Of a stretch of DNA of 64,000 nucleotides, positions 52,149 through 62,037 are shown piece after piece. Origin of the DNA: Deinococcus arboris (lineage in GTDB: Bacteria; Deinococcota; Deinococci; Deinococcales; Deinococcaceae); contig NZ_WQLB01000003.1 of assembly GCF_009755355.1 (NCBI RefSeq), positions 62,001-126,000 on the forward strand, read 5' to 3'. The notes beneath the pieces are model-generated. The model was not told the origin of the DNA. It saw only the letters and a program-made list of their open reading frames with translations, and searched no databases. The position numbers and the translations under genes are program-made. Each line of letters starts with the position of its first letter. Position 1 is the first letter of the stretch.

Positions 52149-53309
52149 TTACTTCAGGCCTGTGACCACTGGCCGCACCCAGCATTCACCCGTAGCTTCG
52201 AGGTCGTCGCCTTCCTGACGCAGGGCGCGGCCCAGGACACGGTTGGTCAGTTGCAGGCCTGGCCCATCAAACTGGTCTACCTTGGCAATCCCTATATCGC
52301 GGCCCTGCTCTACCACGCAGGCGTGAATGACGCCCTGGTCGTCGTGGCGGAAAAAGAACACCCGCTCCTGGGCGCTGCCGCCGTCCACCCGCTCAATGCT
52401 CAGCAGCCCCGATGTGGGCCCGAACCAGCCGCCGGTCAACTCGCCTGAGGCGGTGCGCTCCGCCGCCACACCGGTAAAGGTGCCCTCCGGCATGCCCATT
52501 TCCCAGACCTGACCAGCTCCCAGTGCCAGCGGCCAGCGGGGGAGGGCGCTGGCCAGGCGTGGGAGGGTGGTGCGCGCTGGCCGCATCACACACAGGCCCA
52601 CGGGCGTCCCGCCGCTGCTCAGGTATTGTCCCTGAAGCACGCCATCTTTCAGACCGTCCAGACTGGCCAGGCAGCCGGTCTGCAACTCGACTGGGCGGGC
52701 CGTGGCGAAGTTGATGCTGAATCCCTGGGGGTCATAGGTGGTCAGCGCCAGCAGGTTGGGGGCCGCGCCCAGGTCACCCAGCCGGCCTTTGACCGCCTGC
52801 CCGCTGGGCGTCTTCCCGAAACTCGTCAGGCGGGCGGCGTAGATGCCGTCAGGCGTGTCTATTTCCCAGTCCCCCACGGCGGGAATTCCAGCCCAGGTCA
52901 GCGCTTGGCCCTGCGGAAGCAGGTTGCGGGTTTCACCCCGGCAGGTGCCCAGGTCGTGACCGCTTTCCCGCTGACTCAGGTAAACCCGCGCCGCGCCGTT
53001 CAGGACTGTGCTGCTGGATGTGAGACCAGTGGTCGGCACCCGGCATATCCACCACGTCGTTTTGTCCACGGCCACGAACCTCAGAGCGTCGGCTTCATGC
53101 AGCACGAAGCCCGACAACTGGCGACCACCTACGTTAACCTGCCCCAGCGCGTCTCCATCCTTGTCTGTGCCCTTGGCCTTGAACGTCATCATCTGCGCCC
53201 CCAGCACAAACGTCCAGGTGGCGCCCGCCTGGGGATGAGGCTGGCTCTGGGCCAACGCGGGTGAGGCGAGGGCGGCGGTCAGGGTCAACCAACGAACCAG
53301 GCGTGTCAT
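52149..53309 (-). CDS. Secreted protein of unknown function
   Basis: The 386-residue protein begins with a signal peptide (MTRLVRWLTLTAALASPALA). The mature part has several glycine- and tryptophan-rich beta segments (HPQAGATWTFVLG, ITWWICRVPTTG-like) and cysteines that could form disulfides. No domain was recognised. The start at 53309 begins the signal peptide; an ATG seven codons earlier would precede it. Confidence 0.65.
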   Translation of the reverse strand: MTRLVRWLTLTAALASPALAQSQPHPQAGATWTFVLGAQMMTFKAKGTDKDGDALGQVNVGGRQLSGFVLHEADALRFVAVDKTTWWICRVPTTGLTSSSTVLNGAARVYLSQRESGHDLGTCRGETRNLLPQGQALTWAGIPAVGDWEIDTPDGIYAARLTSFGKTPSGQAVKGRLGDLGAAPNLLALTTYDPQGFSINFATARPVELQTGCLASLDGLKDGVLQGQYLSSGGTPVGLCVMRPARTTLPRLASALPRWPLALGAGQVWEMGMPEGTFTGVAAERTASGELTGGWFGPTSGLLSIERVDGGSAQERVFFFRHDDQGVIHACVVEQGRDIGIAKVDQFDGPGLQLTNRVLGRALRQEGDDLEATGECWVRPVVTGLK

Positions 53310-53378
53310 GGCCCCAGCTTGCCCCTCCACCTGGGACAGTTAGCAGGACAGTTCGGTCGTAAGGAGCCGCGCTGCGTG

Positions 53379-53602
53379 GTTTTTCAAAAGTCGAACCAAT
53401 TGCATGCACCAAGGCTTCCTGTCCCAGTGCCACCTAGGTTCAGGCAAGGCCGTTGTGCGCACAGCGTGCAGGCCCTTGCGATGGGCGCAGGGGATAGCGT
53501 CGAGGCCAAACCCGTCAACGAAAGATGCGACCTCGCCAACGCCAGTAAAAACTCTTGCCCAGTGCCGACGTCTGTTCCCCGGCACTTTGGGGATAGGGGC
53601 CA
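53379..53602 (+). repeat. ~230-bp intergenic repeat, direct copy C
   Basis: Same block order as copies A and B but more diverged: TTTTTCAAAAGTCGAACC, CAGGCAAGGCCGTTGTGCGC, GCAGGCCCTTGCGATGG, GGATAGCGTCGAGGCCAAAC and CTCTTGCCCAGTGCCGACG. The terminal G-run module is degenerate. It fills the gap between the secreted protein gene and ald. Confidence 0.7.
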
Positions 53603-53663
53603 CGCTCAAAACAAAACCGCCCCCCACCTCACCGGCAGGGGACGATCTCTAGTTCTGTCTCTC

Positions 53664-54770
53664 TTAGGCCAGCGCCGCTTCCGCCGCTACATACGGCAGG
53701 TCAAAGGCGTCGGCCACACCTTGATAGGTCAGCTTGCCCTGGTGCGTATTCAGACCCAGGCCTAGCGCCTTGCTGCGGGCCAGGGCCGCCACGCCGTGGT
53801 CGGCCAGCAGTAGGGCGTAGGGCAGCGTCTGGTTCGTCAGCGCAAAGGTGCTGGTACGGGGCACGGCGCCGGGCATGTTCGCCACGCCGTAGTGAATGAC
53901 GCCGTCCACCAGGTAGGTGGGGTCGTCGTGGGTGGTCGCGTGAATCGTCTCCACGCAGCCGCCCTGGTCCACGGCCACGTCCACGATGACGCTGCCTTCC
54001 GGCATGAGCTTCAGCATGTCGCGCGTCACCAGATGCGGGGCCTTGGCGCCGGGAATCAGCACGCCGCCGATCAAGAGGTCCGTGTCGGGCAGCAGGGCGC
54101 GGATGTTGGCCTCACTGCTCATCATGGTGGTCAGCTTGCCGAAGAACACGTCATCCAGGTAAGCCAGGCGGCGCTGCGACACGTCCAGAATGGTCACCTT
54201 GGCGCCCAACCCCATCGCCATCTTGGCGGCGTTGGTGCCCACCACGCCCCCGCCGATAATCGTGACCTGGCCAGGCTGCACGCCGGGCACGCCGCCCAGC
54301 AGGACGCCACGGCCACCCACGGGCTTTTGCAGGTGGTACGCGCCGGCCTGCACGCTCAGGCGGCCCGCAACCTCGCTCATGGGGGTCAGCAGCGGCAGGC
54401 TGCCGTCTTCAAGCTGCACGGTTTCGTAGGCCACGCCGGTTGTGCCGCTTTGCAGCAGCGCGTCGGTCAGGGGGCGGTCGGCGGCCAGGTGCAGGTAGGT
54501 AAACAGCAGCAGATCGGCCCGCAGGTACTTGTACTCACTGGCAATCGGCTCTTTGACCTTTACGACCATCTCGGCGGCCCAGGCGTCGTCGGCGCTGCCC
54601 AGGGTGGCGCCAGCGTCTACATATTCCTGATCGGCAATGCCGCTGCCCACGCCCGCACCCTGCTGAACGGTGACGCGGTGGCCCCGGCGCACCAGGGTGG
54701 CGACCCCGCCGGGCGTGAGGGCGACGCGGTTTTCCTTGACCTTGATTTCTTTGGGCAGTCCAATATGCAT
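53664..54770 (-). CDS. ald: Alanine dehydrogenase
   Basis: The enzyme interconverts L-alanine and pyruvate plus ammonia using NAD. The 368-residue protein has the family N-terminus [20 protein letters not shown], the nucleotide-binding [21 protein letters not shown] and the catalytic-region motif [10 protein letters not shown]. It is divergent from an Lrp/AsnC regulator gene, a typical arrangement in which the regulator senses the amino acid and controls ald. Confidence 0.96.
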   Translation of the reverse strand: MHIGLPKEIKVKENRVALTPGGVATLVRRGHRVTVQQGAGVGSGIADQEYVDAGATLGSADDAWAAEMVVKVKEPIASEYKYLRADLLLFTYLHLAADRPLTDALLQSGTTGVAYETVQLEDGSLPLLTPMSEVAGRLSVQAGAYHLQKPVGGRGVLLGGVPGVQPGQVTIIGGGVVGTNAAKMAMGLGAKVTILDVSQRRLAYLDDVFFGKLTTMMSSEANIRALLPDTDLLIGGVLIPGAKAPHLVTRDMLKLMPEGSVIVDVAVDQGGCVETIHATTHDDPTYLVDGVIHYGVANMPGAVPRTSTFALTNQTLPYALLLADHGVAALARSKALGLGLNTHQGKLTYQGVADAFDLPYVAAEAALA

Positions 54771-54852
54771 GGTGACCTCGCAGGCCGCGCAGGCAAGGGC
54801 CTACGGGCAGATGTGGTTTAACTTTCAACGCAAGATTAACAGTTTCGGCTGC

Positions 54853-54907
54853 GGCAACGATTGCCAACACAGGCCGGATTTGGGGGCAGAGCCGCAACAC
54901 AGTTGCG
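54853..54907. promoter_or_regulatory. Two dyad sites between ald and the Lrp-like gene
   Basis: GGCAA-CGA-TTGCC (54853-54865) and CGCAAC-ACA-GTTGCG (54893-54907) share the core GCAA...TTGC around a 3-nt spacer, and their centres are 41 bp apart, about four helical turns. This spacing would place both on one face of DNA for cooperative binding by the adjacent Lrp-type regulator. Confidence 0.5.
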
Positions 54908-54932
54908 CGAATGTGCCAGAATAGTGGCAATC

Positions 54933-55403
54933 ATGTCGCAAGCCATTCTGGACGCCACCGACCGGCAGATTCTGGGCATCCTGCAACGGGACGCCCGCAT
55001 TCCCAACACGGAACTGGCCGATGAAATTGGCCTGACCCCTGCCCCCACCCTGCGCCGGGTGCGGCGGCTGGAAGAAGAGGGGGTCATCCAGCGCTACGTG
55101 GCGCTGCTGGACCCCAAACTGGTGGGCCGCGAACTGATGGTCATGGTGCGCGTGACGCTGGACAAGCAGACCAAAGCGGGCTTTGAGCAGTTTGCCCAGA
55201 AAATGCAGGAGCGGCCCGAGGTGCTGGAATGCTTCCTGTGCCTGGGGGACATCGACTACCTGCTGAAAGTCTGTGTGCCGGACCTGGACGCCTACCAGCA
55301 TTTTCTGGTGAACACGCTGGCGGCGATTCCGGGCGTCAGGAATACCGCCAGCACGATTGTGGTCAAGCAGGAGAAACACACCACGAGCCTGCCGCTGGAC
55401 TGA
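54933..55403 (+). CDS. Lrp/AsnC-family transcriptional regulator
   Basis: The 156-residue protein has the Lrp DNA-binding helix-turn-helix (LDATDRQILGILQRDARIPN, ELADEIGLTPAPTLRRVRRL) and a C-terminal RAM ligand-binding domain. The ATG at 54933 was preferred over an upstream ATG because the family N-terminus begins there. It likely controls the divergent alanine dehydrogenase gene and itself through the dyads at 54853-54907. Confidence 0.92.
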   Translation: MSQAILDATDRQILGILQRDARIPNTELADEIGLTPAPTLRRVRRLEEEGVIQRYVALLDPKLVGRELMVMVRVTLDKQTKAGFEQFAQKMQERPEVLECFLCLGDIDYLLKVCVPDLDAYQHFLVNTLAAIPGVRNTASTIVVKQEKHTTSLPLD

Positions 55404-55868
55404 GGATTGGGGGACTCCAATTGATGACAGGGTCAGCCTCCTGCCCAGAGGGGCAGAGGGAGCCCCGCTACGCCCGGCAAACGTTTTGATTTGAGCTGGC
55501 GGTGTTGACTGCTCTGTTCATACGTCTTGCTTCGACGCCGCCCTTCGCCCATTAAAAAACCTGCGCGCCCAAGCGCAAGTGGGCCGCTTGAGGTAGCAGG
55601 GCGGGCGGGAACCGCCCCCAAGCGAGTGGAGATACTCAAAGGCCTCGCCTATGCCTGGATGCCACCGGAACAGGACTCTTGTTGCGGCCTAGAGGTTTTT
55701 TCTCCTCACCCGCAGGGAACTCATCAAGCTGCGGAGCAAAGAGAGGGCGTCCGGGCTTACTCCCCTACTCCCGACTGCCCACATCCCATGCCTCTCCGCA
55801 CCCCCCTTCCTGTATCACCTATACCCCACTCTCCCCTCTCTCATCTTGTGCATGAAACACTGCAGTTC
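55404..55868. other. Gene-free interval with a repeat fragment
   Basis: No coding frame with family character is seen; an open frame crosses it upstream of the cyclophilin start but has the low-complexity, basic composition of a non-coding read-through. It holds an inverted, decayed piece of the ~230-bp repeat (55638-55702) and GC-rich stem candidates. Confidence 0.5.
55638..55702 (-). repeat. Decayed inverted fragment of the ~230-bp repeat
   Basis: The minus strand reads AACCTCTAGGCCGCA, CAAGAGTCCTG and TAGGCGAGGCC, following the order AACCTCTAGGCCGCACCAAG...CAGGCGAGGCC at the 5' end of copy A (about 9330-9380). The 3' half is not recognisable. Confidence 0.5.
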
Positions 55869-56609
55869 ATGCGTTCATGCCTTCCGTTTGCCCTGGCCCT
55901 GACGGGACTGCTCGCCTCCTGCGCGCCTGCGGCGACCACCACGACCCAGCCGGCGGCTCCGTCGCCTGCCCGTGTGGCCACCACGCCAACCGCACCGACG
56001 GCGCCTGCCAGCCCAGCGCCAGCCCAGAGCTTCACGGCTGTCGCGCCCCTGTCAGCCACGCCAGTCCGCACCTTTAGCGCGGCGCCGGCTCAGGTCACCG
56101 ACCCCGCCAAGACGTACCGCGCCGTCCTGAAGACCAGCCGGGGGGACGTGACGCTGGAACTGCTGCCCAAGGCGGCGCCAGTGGCCGTCAACAATTTTGT
56201 GTTTCTGGCGCTCAACCACTTTTACGACGGCACCCGCTTTCACCGGGTCATTGACGGCTTCATGGCCCAGGGCGGTGATCCCCTGAGCGCTGATACCAGT
56301 CGGCAAGCGGTGTGGGGCACGGGTGGCCCCGGCTACCAGTTCAGCGCCGAGGTGAACAGCGGCCTGCGCTTTGACCGCGCGGGCGTCTTGGGCATGGCGC
56401 GCGCCCAGAGCCTGAATTCTCAGGGCAGCCAGTTCTTCATCACGGTGGCGCCCGCCGACTTTCTTAGCGGCAGCTACACGGTTTTTGGGCGGGTGCTGGC
56501 CGGCCAGGACGTGCTCGATAAACTGACGCGCAACTACAACAACGCTGGACCTATCGCCGGGGCCGCCGCCGACACCCTGCTGAGCGTGCAGATTCTTCAG
56601 TCGCCGTAA
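55869..56609 (+). CDS. Lipoprotein cyclophilin-type peptidyl-prolyl isomerase
   Basis: The 246-residue protein starts with a lipoprotein signal ending in LTGLLASC, then a Pro/Thr/Ala-rich linker, then a cyclophilin domain: [42 protein letters not shown] and YTVFGRVL. It should speed proline isomerisation during folding of exported proteins at the cell surface or periplasm. The ATG at 55869 begins the lipoprotein signal; the open frame upstream to 55527 is not part of the protein. Confidence 0.9.
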   Translation: MRSCLPFALALTGLLASCAPAATTTTQPAAPSPARVATTPTAPTAPASPAPAQSFTAVAPLSATPVRTFSAAPAQVTDPAKTYRAVLKTSRGDVTLELLPKAAPVAVNNFVFLALNHFYDGTRFHRVIDGFMAQGGDPLSADTSRQAVWGTGGPGYQFSAEVNSGLRFDRAGVLGMARAQSLNSQGSQFFITVAPADFLSGSYTVFGRVLAGQDVLDKLTRNYNNAGPIAGAAADTLLSVQILQSP

Positions 56610-56633
56610 ACGCTGGGCGCGCGGCCCACTGGC

Positions 56634-56639
56634 TACACT
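56634..56639 (+). promoter_or_regulatory. Candidate leaderless -10 box (TACACT)
   Basis: TACACT ends 6 nt before the ATG at 56646 of the phosphatidylserine decarboxylase-like gene. Confidence 0.4.
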
Positions 56640-56645
56640 GGGCCT

Positions 56646-57311
56646 ATGCGCGCGCGCTTCGCCCTGCCCCTGCTGGCCGCCGCTGCGGCTGGGTGGTACC
56701 TCCGCAGCGTCTACCGTTTTCGTGATCCGGTGCGGCTCCCGCCCCCTGACGCTGGTGCTGTACTCAGCCCAGCCGATGGGGTGGTCTGCTTTGTTCGGCG
56801 GGTGGAGGGCGGCCTGATCACCGGTGAGACCGCTGTGGAAGCGGCGGCCCTGCTCGGCACGGCCGTGAGCGACGGGTGGCTGCTGGGCTTCTTTGTGGGG
56901 CCGCTGGACGTGCATTACGCCTACCAGCCGGTCACTGGTCAGCTCCTTCACGCCAGCCACACGGGCGCGCGGGTGAATGTGCCGCTGCTGGGTCTGGGCG
57001 AGGCCCTGGGACTCCTGACTGGTCGCCCCGCTGACCTGCTGGCCCAACGCGGGCCGCTGGAAAATGAACGAATGACCGCTGTCACCCGTACCGCCCACGG
57101 TGACGTGACGCTGACCCTGGTGGCCCCAGGCGCGGGGCTGCACGGCACGTCTTTTGTGCGCGCAGGGGACGAGGCGAGGGCTGGACACAAAGCCGCGTTT
57201 CTGGCTGAAGGCGGGCTGGCGCTGCTTCACCTCCCGGCTGGGTACACGCCTGCCGTCATCGTGGGCGACCGGGTCCAGGGCGCCCAGAGCGTGGCGGCGC
57301 GGCAAGACTAA
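56646..57311 (+). CDS. Phosphatidylserine decarboxylase-like protein
   Basis: The 221-residue protein has an N-terminal hydrophobic segment, then [31 protein letters not shown] and, near the C-terminus, [15 protein letters not shown], matching the fold of phosphatidylserine decarboxylase. In the active family a GS pair (as in LGST) near the C-terminus is cleaved to form the pyruvoyl group; here that region reads [13 protein letters not shown], with Gly-Gly where Gly-Ser is expected. So it may be an inactive or altered homologue. A TACACT box precedes the ATG. Confidence 0.7.
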   Translation: MRARFALPLLAAAAAGWYLRSVYRFRDPVRLPPPDAGAVLSPADGVVCFVRRVEGGLITGETAVEAAALLGTAVSDGWLLGFFVGPLDVHYAYQPVTGQLLHASHTGARVNVPLLGLGEALGLLTGRPADLLAQRGPLENERMTAVTRTAHGDVTLTLVAPGAGLHGTSFVRAGDEARAGHKAAFLAEGGLALLHLPAGYTPAVIVGDRVQGAQSVAARQD

Positions 57312-57390
57312 TCAGCGTCACGGCGCGGCGGCGGCCAGAGCGGCTATGCTGCCGCAGCGCGTGCCACCCGGCCGCGCCAAGGGAGAGAAC

Positions 57391-58362
57391 GTGACCAGGG
57401 AAGGCAGGAAGCCCGCCAGGAGCAGCGAGCCACAAGGGCTGGACAGCCAGGGAACCGAACGCCACAGCCCCGAACGCGTCGGCGAACGCCTGATGGCCGA
57501 CCGCAAGGTGCGGGCCGTTGCCCAGGCCGGCAGCTACGGCACCGAGTTCACCTGGGCCGGCAGCCTGCCCACCTTCGTGACCTTTGAACGTGGTCTGGCT
57601 GCGCCCCTCAGCGAGGCCCGCGCGGGCATTGTCACCGAACGCTTTTCCTACGAGCAGCTTGAAGCGTGGCGCGACTGGAACGTGGCCCGGCAGGAAGCGC
57701 CGCTGGCCCTGCTGGCCACCAGCCGCGTGCTGTACGACCCCACCGGGCATTACGGCCGCATTCAGCGCACCCTCTGGAACCTCAGTGATGCCCAGCGCTC
57801 AGCCCACCGCACCGACCTGCTCAACGCTGCCCAGAGCGCTATAGACAGCGCGTGGCAGGCGCACACCGGTCCCGGCCACGGCGTGCAGGAACAGCTCCTG
57901 GCCCTGGCCGACGCGCGCGAGATTGCCCTGACGCTGCTGTACCCCGCCCTGCTGACCCGGCTGCACCTGTGGCCCGAGTTCGAGATCCGGCTGCCACATG
58001 CGTGGCGGGCCTCGGCAGGTCTGCGCTTTCCCAAAGCGGTGTACCGCCTGGAAGCCCTGTACGGCTTTGGCGGCGAGGACGAGGCGCGGCGCGTGCTGCT
58101 GGCCACCCGGGGCTTTGGCCTATTGGCCCAGGAACGCCGGGCGCGCGCCGCCTTTCAGGCCGGCTACTACGATGGGGCCGTGCGCTACTTGCGCGACGAG
58201 GCCGCCCGCACCCACAGAGACGACCTGCGCCGCTGGCTGGCCCTGACCCCCGCCCGCCGCGAGAAACTGGGCACCCTGCTGGGCGTCACGCGCGCGCCGC
58301 TGGGCCCGGCCGCCCTGCGGGTCACGCAGGAACTGCTGGAGGCGGTGCAGGAAGGACAGTAA
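57391..58362 (+). CDS. Conserved-looking protein of unknown function
   Basis: The 323-residue frame starts with GTG and has GGAGAG 3 nt upstream. The N-terminus is basic and disordered-looking ([19 protein letters not shown]); the remainder is helical and aromatic ([33 protein letters not shown]) with no recognised motif. Alternative starts exist at 57346 and 57493. No signal peptide. It ends at a palindrome and terminator. Confidence 0.6.
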   Translation: MTREGRKPARSSEPQGLDSQGTERHSPERVGERLMADRKVRAVAQAGSYGTEFTWAGSLPTFVTFERGLAAPLSEARAGIVTERFSYEQLEAWRDWNVARQEAPLALLATSRVLYDPTGHYGRIQRTLWNLSDAQRSAHRTDLLNAAQSAIDSAWQAHTGPGHGVQEQLLALADAREIALTLLYPALLTRLHLWPEFEIRLPHAWRASAGLRFPKAVYRLEALYGFGGEDEARRVLLATRGFGLLAQERRARAAFQAGYYDGAVRYLRDEAARTHRDDLRRWLALTPARREKLGTLLGVTRAPLGPAALRVTQELLEAVQEGQ

Positions 58363-58414
58363 GTGGGCAGTGGCCAGTGGAGAGAGCACCTTCTTCCACT
58401 GACCACTTCCCACT
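58362..58414. repeat. 20-bp imperfect inverted repeat after the stop codon
   Basis: The arms at 58362-58381 and 58395-58414 match at 18 of 20 positions around a 13-nt loop and are built from GTGG units (AGTGGGCAGTGGCCAGTGGA). The structure looks like a mobile palindromic element rather than a terminator; the actual terminator follows at 58427. Confidence 0.55.
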
Positions 58415-58426
58415 TTCTCCTTTGAC

Positions 58427-58453
58427 AAGGGCGAGTCTGGAGGCTCGCCCTTT
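58427..58453. terminator. Bidirectional intrinsic terminator between the unknown gene and hsp20
   Basis: A perfect 9-bp stem (AAGGGCGAG with CTCGCCCTT) encloses an 8-nt loop, followed on the plus strand by TATCTTT. It lies between converging genes, a few bases past the hsp20 stop. Confidence 0.75.
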
Positions 58454-58457
58454 ATCT

Positions 58458-58904
58458 TTACGCGCTGGCGCCGGTGTCCTGCTCCAACACCTTGCCGGTG
58501 CGGACCGTCACCGTGCGCTTCTGCGCGGCCTCGCTGCGGGGCACGCGGAGGGTCAGGGTGCCGTGGTTCAGCTCGGCTTCGACCTTGGTCAGGTCGTATT
58601 TGGGCGGCACGCTGAAGGTGCGGGCCAGGGTGCCATGGGCGCGCTCGACGCGGTGGGCGGTGCGGCCTTCCTTGCGCTCGTAGGCGCGGGTGGCCTGCAC
58701 CGTCAGGGTCTGGTTCTCGGCCTCAATCTGAAGGGCCTCGGGCGTCACGCCGGGCAGGTCAAGGGTAAGTTCCAGGCCCTGCTCGTCCTCATGCACGTCA
58801 ACGGGGGGAGCAAAGCGGGTGGGGGCGGCACTGGCCTGGCCAAACGTGCGATCCAGGCGCTGGGTCAATTCTTCAATCTCACGGAAAGGGTCAAATCGCA
58901 TCAT
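58458..58904 (-). CDS. Small heat-shock protein, Hsp20/alpha-crystallin family
   Basis: The 148-residue protein has an alpha-crystallin domain (residues about 37-125) with FAPPVDVHEDEQGLELTLDL, ENQTLTVQATRAYERKEG and ELNHGTLTLRVPR. Members hold unfolding proteins during heat or oxidative stress. The ATG at 58904 has AGGAGGT 6 nt upstream. It has its own sigma-70 promoter and a HAIR-like operator just downstream, implying HspR control. Confidence 0.92.
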   Translation of the reverse strand: MMRFDPFREIEELTQRLDRTFGQASAAPTRFAPPVDVHEDEQGLELTLDLPGVTPEALQIEAENQTLTVQATRAYERKEGRTAHRVERAHGTLARTFSVPPKYDLTKVEAELNHGTLTLRVPRSEAAQKRTVTVRTGKVLEQDTGASA

Positions 58905-58939
58905 GCAAGTACCTCCTGGGACTGGAAGCGTGTGGCCAA

Positions 58940-58960
58940 CTTGAGTGCCTCACGCTCAAC
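58940..58960. promoter_or_regulatory. HAIR-like operator (HspR) before hsp20
   Basis: CTTGAGT-N7-GCTCAAC matches the HAIR consensus CTTGAGT-N7-ACTCAAG in the full left arm and five of seven right-arm bases. It overlaps the expected start site of the hsp20 promoter, the usual place for HspR repression. Confidence 0.6.
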
Positions 58961-58967
58961 TTGATAT

Positions 58968-58996
58968 AGATTAAAACCTGAGCGTCATGTTGTCAA
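58968..58996 (-). promoter_or_regulatory. sigma-70 promoter of hsp20
   Basis: On the minus strand TTGACA (58991-58996) and TAATCT (58968-58973) are separated by exactly 17 nt. The HAIR-like operator lies directly downstream. Confidence 0.7.
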
Positions 58997-59144
58997 GTTT
59001 GATGCGCCATTAAAGAACTGTCTCTGCTGGACAGTCGCCCGCCGAGGTGGGCTGAGACTGGGCCGGCGGTGTACACTGCCACAGACTGCGCCGGCTCTGG
59101 TGGCCTGTGCGATGGTCCTCAATTCGTTTTTTCGTCCTTTCCCG

Positions 59145-59162
59145 GCAGTCCCGTGAGGCTGC
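59145..59162 (+). promoter_or_regulatory. Candidate PyrR-binding hairpin in the pyr leader
   Basis: GCAGTCCCGTGAGGCTGC forms a hairpin with GCAG/CTGC arms and resembles the PyrR-binding loop of pyr leaders (AGTCC...GAGGCT). PyrR bound to this RNA hairpin, together with UMP, would prevent antitermination in this operon. It lies about 30 nt before the leader peptide's Shine-Dalgarno sequence. Confidence 0.6.
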
Positions 59163-59175
59163 ACCCGCCCCGTGA

Positions 59176-60752
<1,577 letters not shown>

Positions 60753-60754
60753 GG

Positions 60755-61396
60755 GTGAGGCGGGCGGCCTTATGGCTGATGGCAGCCCTGCACGGTGAGG
60801 CCTGGGCGTGCAGTCCTCTGCCACCCAGTCCGGCCCTGCTGCAGGCTCAGGCTGCGCTTGAAGCGGCGCAAATCACGAGTCCTCTGTGTGCGGGTAAGGA
60901 CGAGTCCAGCTGCGCCGCTTACCGCCTGGGTGCGGCGCAGGCCGCTGCACTGCGCCTGACGGTGGCCCGTGAGGTCAGCCGACTGAACCTGGGCGCGCCG
61001 CTGCCCGAGCTGACGCTGCGCCAGCAGGGCAGCACCTGGCACCTGACGGAATCAGTGCGGTACGGGCTGGACACACAGCTCCGCGCCGTTCCTGGCGGCA
61101 GCGTGGCCCTCACCACGGACCGGCAGACGGCCCACGAACGGGTGACTGAGCGCCTGAGCCGGGCCGCAGGTCGGTCGGCTTTTTGGTGGAGCTGCGGGCT
61201 GGCGGGGCTGAGCGGCGCAGGGCTTGTGGTGCGTGACTGCCGCTGGACGCCAGCCACTGGCGAGTGGCCCCGCACCTTTGACTTCACGGTGGTGCGGGCC
61301 GATGCCAGTCTGCCGCCGGGCCGCTACTCGTGGTATGCCCCAGACGGAGGCAGCTGCCACGGCGGCGTCCCGTTTCGCAAAGCGGATATCCGCTAG
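60755..61396 (+). CDS. Predicted secreted Cys-containing protein, first of tandem pair
   Basis: The 213-residue frame starts with GTG 2 nt after the pyrB stop and has a signal peptide-like N-terminus (RRAALWLMAALHGEAWA, then CSPLPPSPA). It has cysteines at the mature N-terminus, at SPLCAGKDESSCAAYRLGAA and further on (FWWSCGLAGL, RDCRWTP). No known domain. It shares a Cys-Pro N-terminal region and YRxG motif with the next gene, so the two look like diverged paralogs. It sits inside the pyr operon. Confidence 0.6.
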   Translation: MRRAALWLMAALHGEAWACSPLPPSPALLQAQAALEAAQITSPLCAGKDESSCAAYRLGAAQAAALRLTVAREVSRLNLGAPLPELTLRQQGSTWHLTESVRYGLDTQLRAVPGGSVALTTDRQTAHERVTERLSRAAGRSAFWWSCGLAGLSGAGLVVRDCRWTPATGEWPRTFDFTVVRADASLPPGRYSWYAPDGGSCHGGVPFRKADIR

Positions 61397-61407
61397 GAGG
61401 GAAAGCG

Positions 61408-62037
61408 ATGCGCCACCTGCTTGTCATCCTTCTACTCAGCCAGACTGCGGCGCTGGCGTGTCTGCCGCCCTACCAGAGCCCGGCCATGATGAGCGCCGAG
61501 CGCACGCTGAGTGCACTGGGGGTGGGTGAGCCGTGCCCTCCTGTGGTGGACGACACCTGCCAGCGCACCTACCGCGCCGGGCCGCAGGAGGTCGCGCGGC
61601 TCTTTGCCCAGCAGCAGAACACGGTGGCCCGACGCAGCGGCGCCGTCTGGACCGTGGTGTTGGACGAGTACCGGGGCCAGCAGGTTCAGATTCGGGCGGT
61701 GGCGGAAGGCGCGAAGGTTCTCCAGAGCAACCGGGAAACGGCGTATGAAACGCTGCTCTCGCGGCTGGTCGAAGCGGTAGACCGGGCTGGGCACAGCGCT
61801 CAACCCGTGACCTGCGCGCAGTTGGGCCTGGCCAGTGACCCCGTGCTGGGGTTTCGGCAGTGCCGTGTGAGCTGGGAAAAACTGCGCTTCCCTCTGCCTG
61901 GACAGGTGGAACAGGCCGTCATTCACTTCACGCTAGACCGCAGTGCAGATAGAACGGCGGAAGTCGGGCGGGCGTTCGTCTATAGCCCACTCATGCCGGG
62001 CGATTATCCCTGCGCCAGTCCACTGAACTATGACTAG
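61408..62037 (+). CDS. Predicted secreted Cys-containing protein, second of tandem pair
   Basis: The 209-residue protein has a signal peptide (MRHLLVILLLSQTAALA) followed by CLPPYQSPAMMSAERTL and EPCPPVVDDTCQRTYRAG, the same order of Cys-Pro, SPA and Cys...YRxG elements as in the preceding gene. The ATG at 61408 has a GGAGGG 6 nt upstream. Function unknown; it lies between pyrB and pyrC in the operon. Confidence 0.65.
   Translation: MRHLLVILLLSQTAALACLPPYQSPAMMSAERTLSALGVGEPCPPVVDDTCQRTYRAGPQEVARLFAQQQNTVARRSGAVWTVVLDEYRGQQVQIRAVAEGAKVLQSNRETAYETLLSRLVEAVDRAGHSAQPVTCAQLGLASDPVLGFRQCRVSWEKLRFPLPGQVEQAVIHFTLDRSADRTAEVGRAFVYSPLMPGDYPCASPLNYD

Noticed and set aside
55527..55868. N-terminal extension of the cyclophilin to 360 residues
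   Set aside because: The extension would place the lipoprotein signal in the middle of the protein; the translated segment looks non-coding and contains a repeat fragment.
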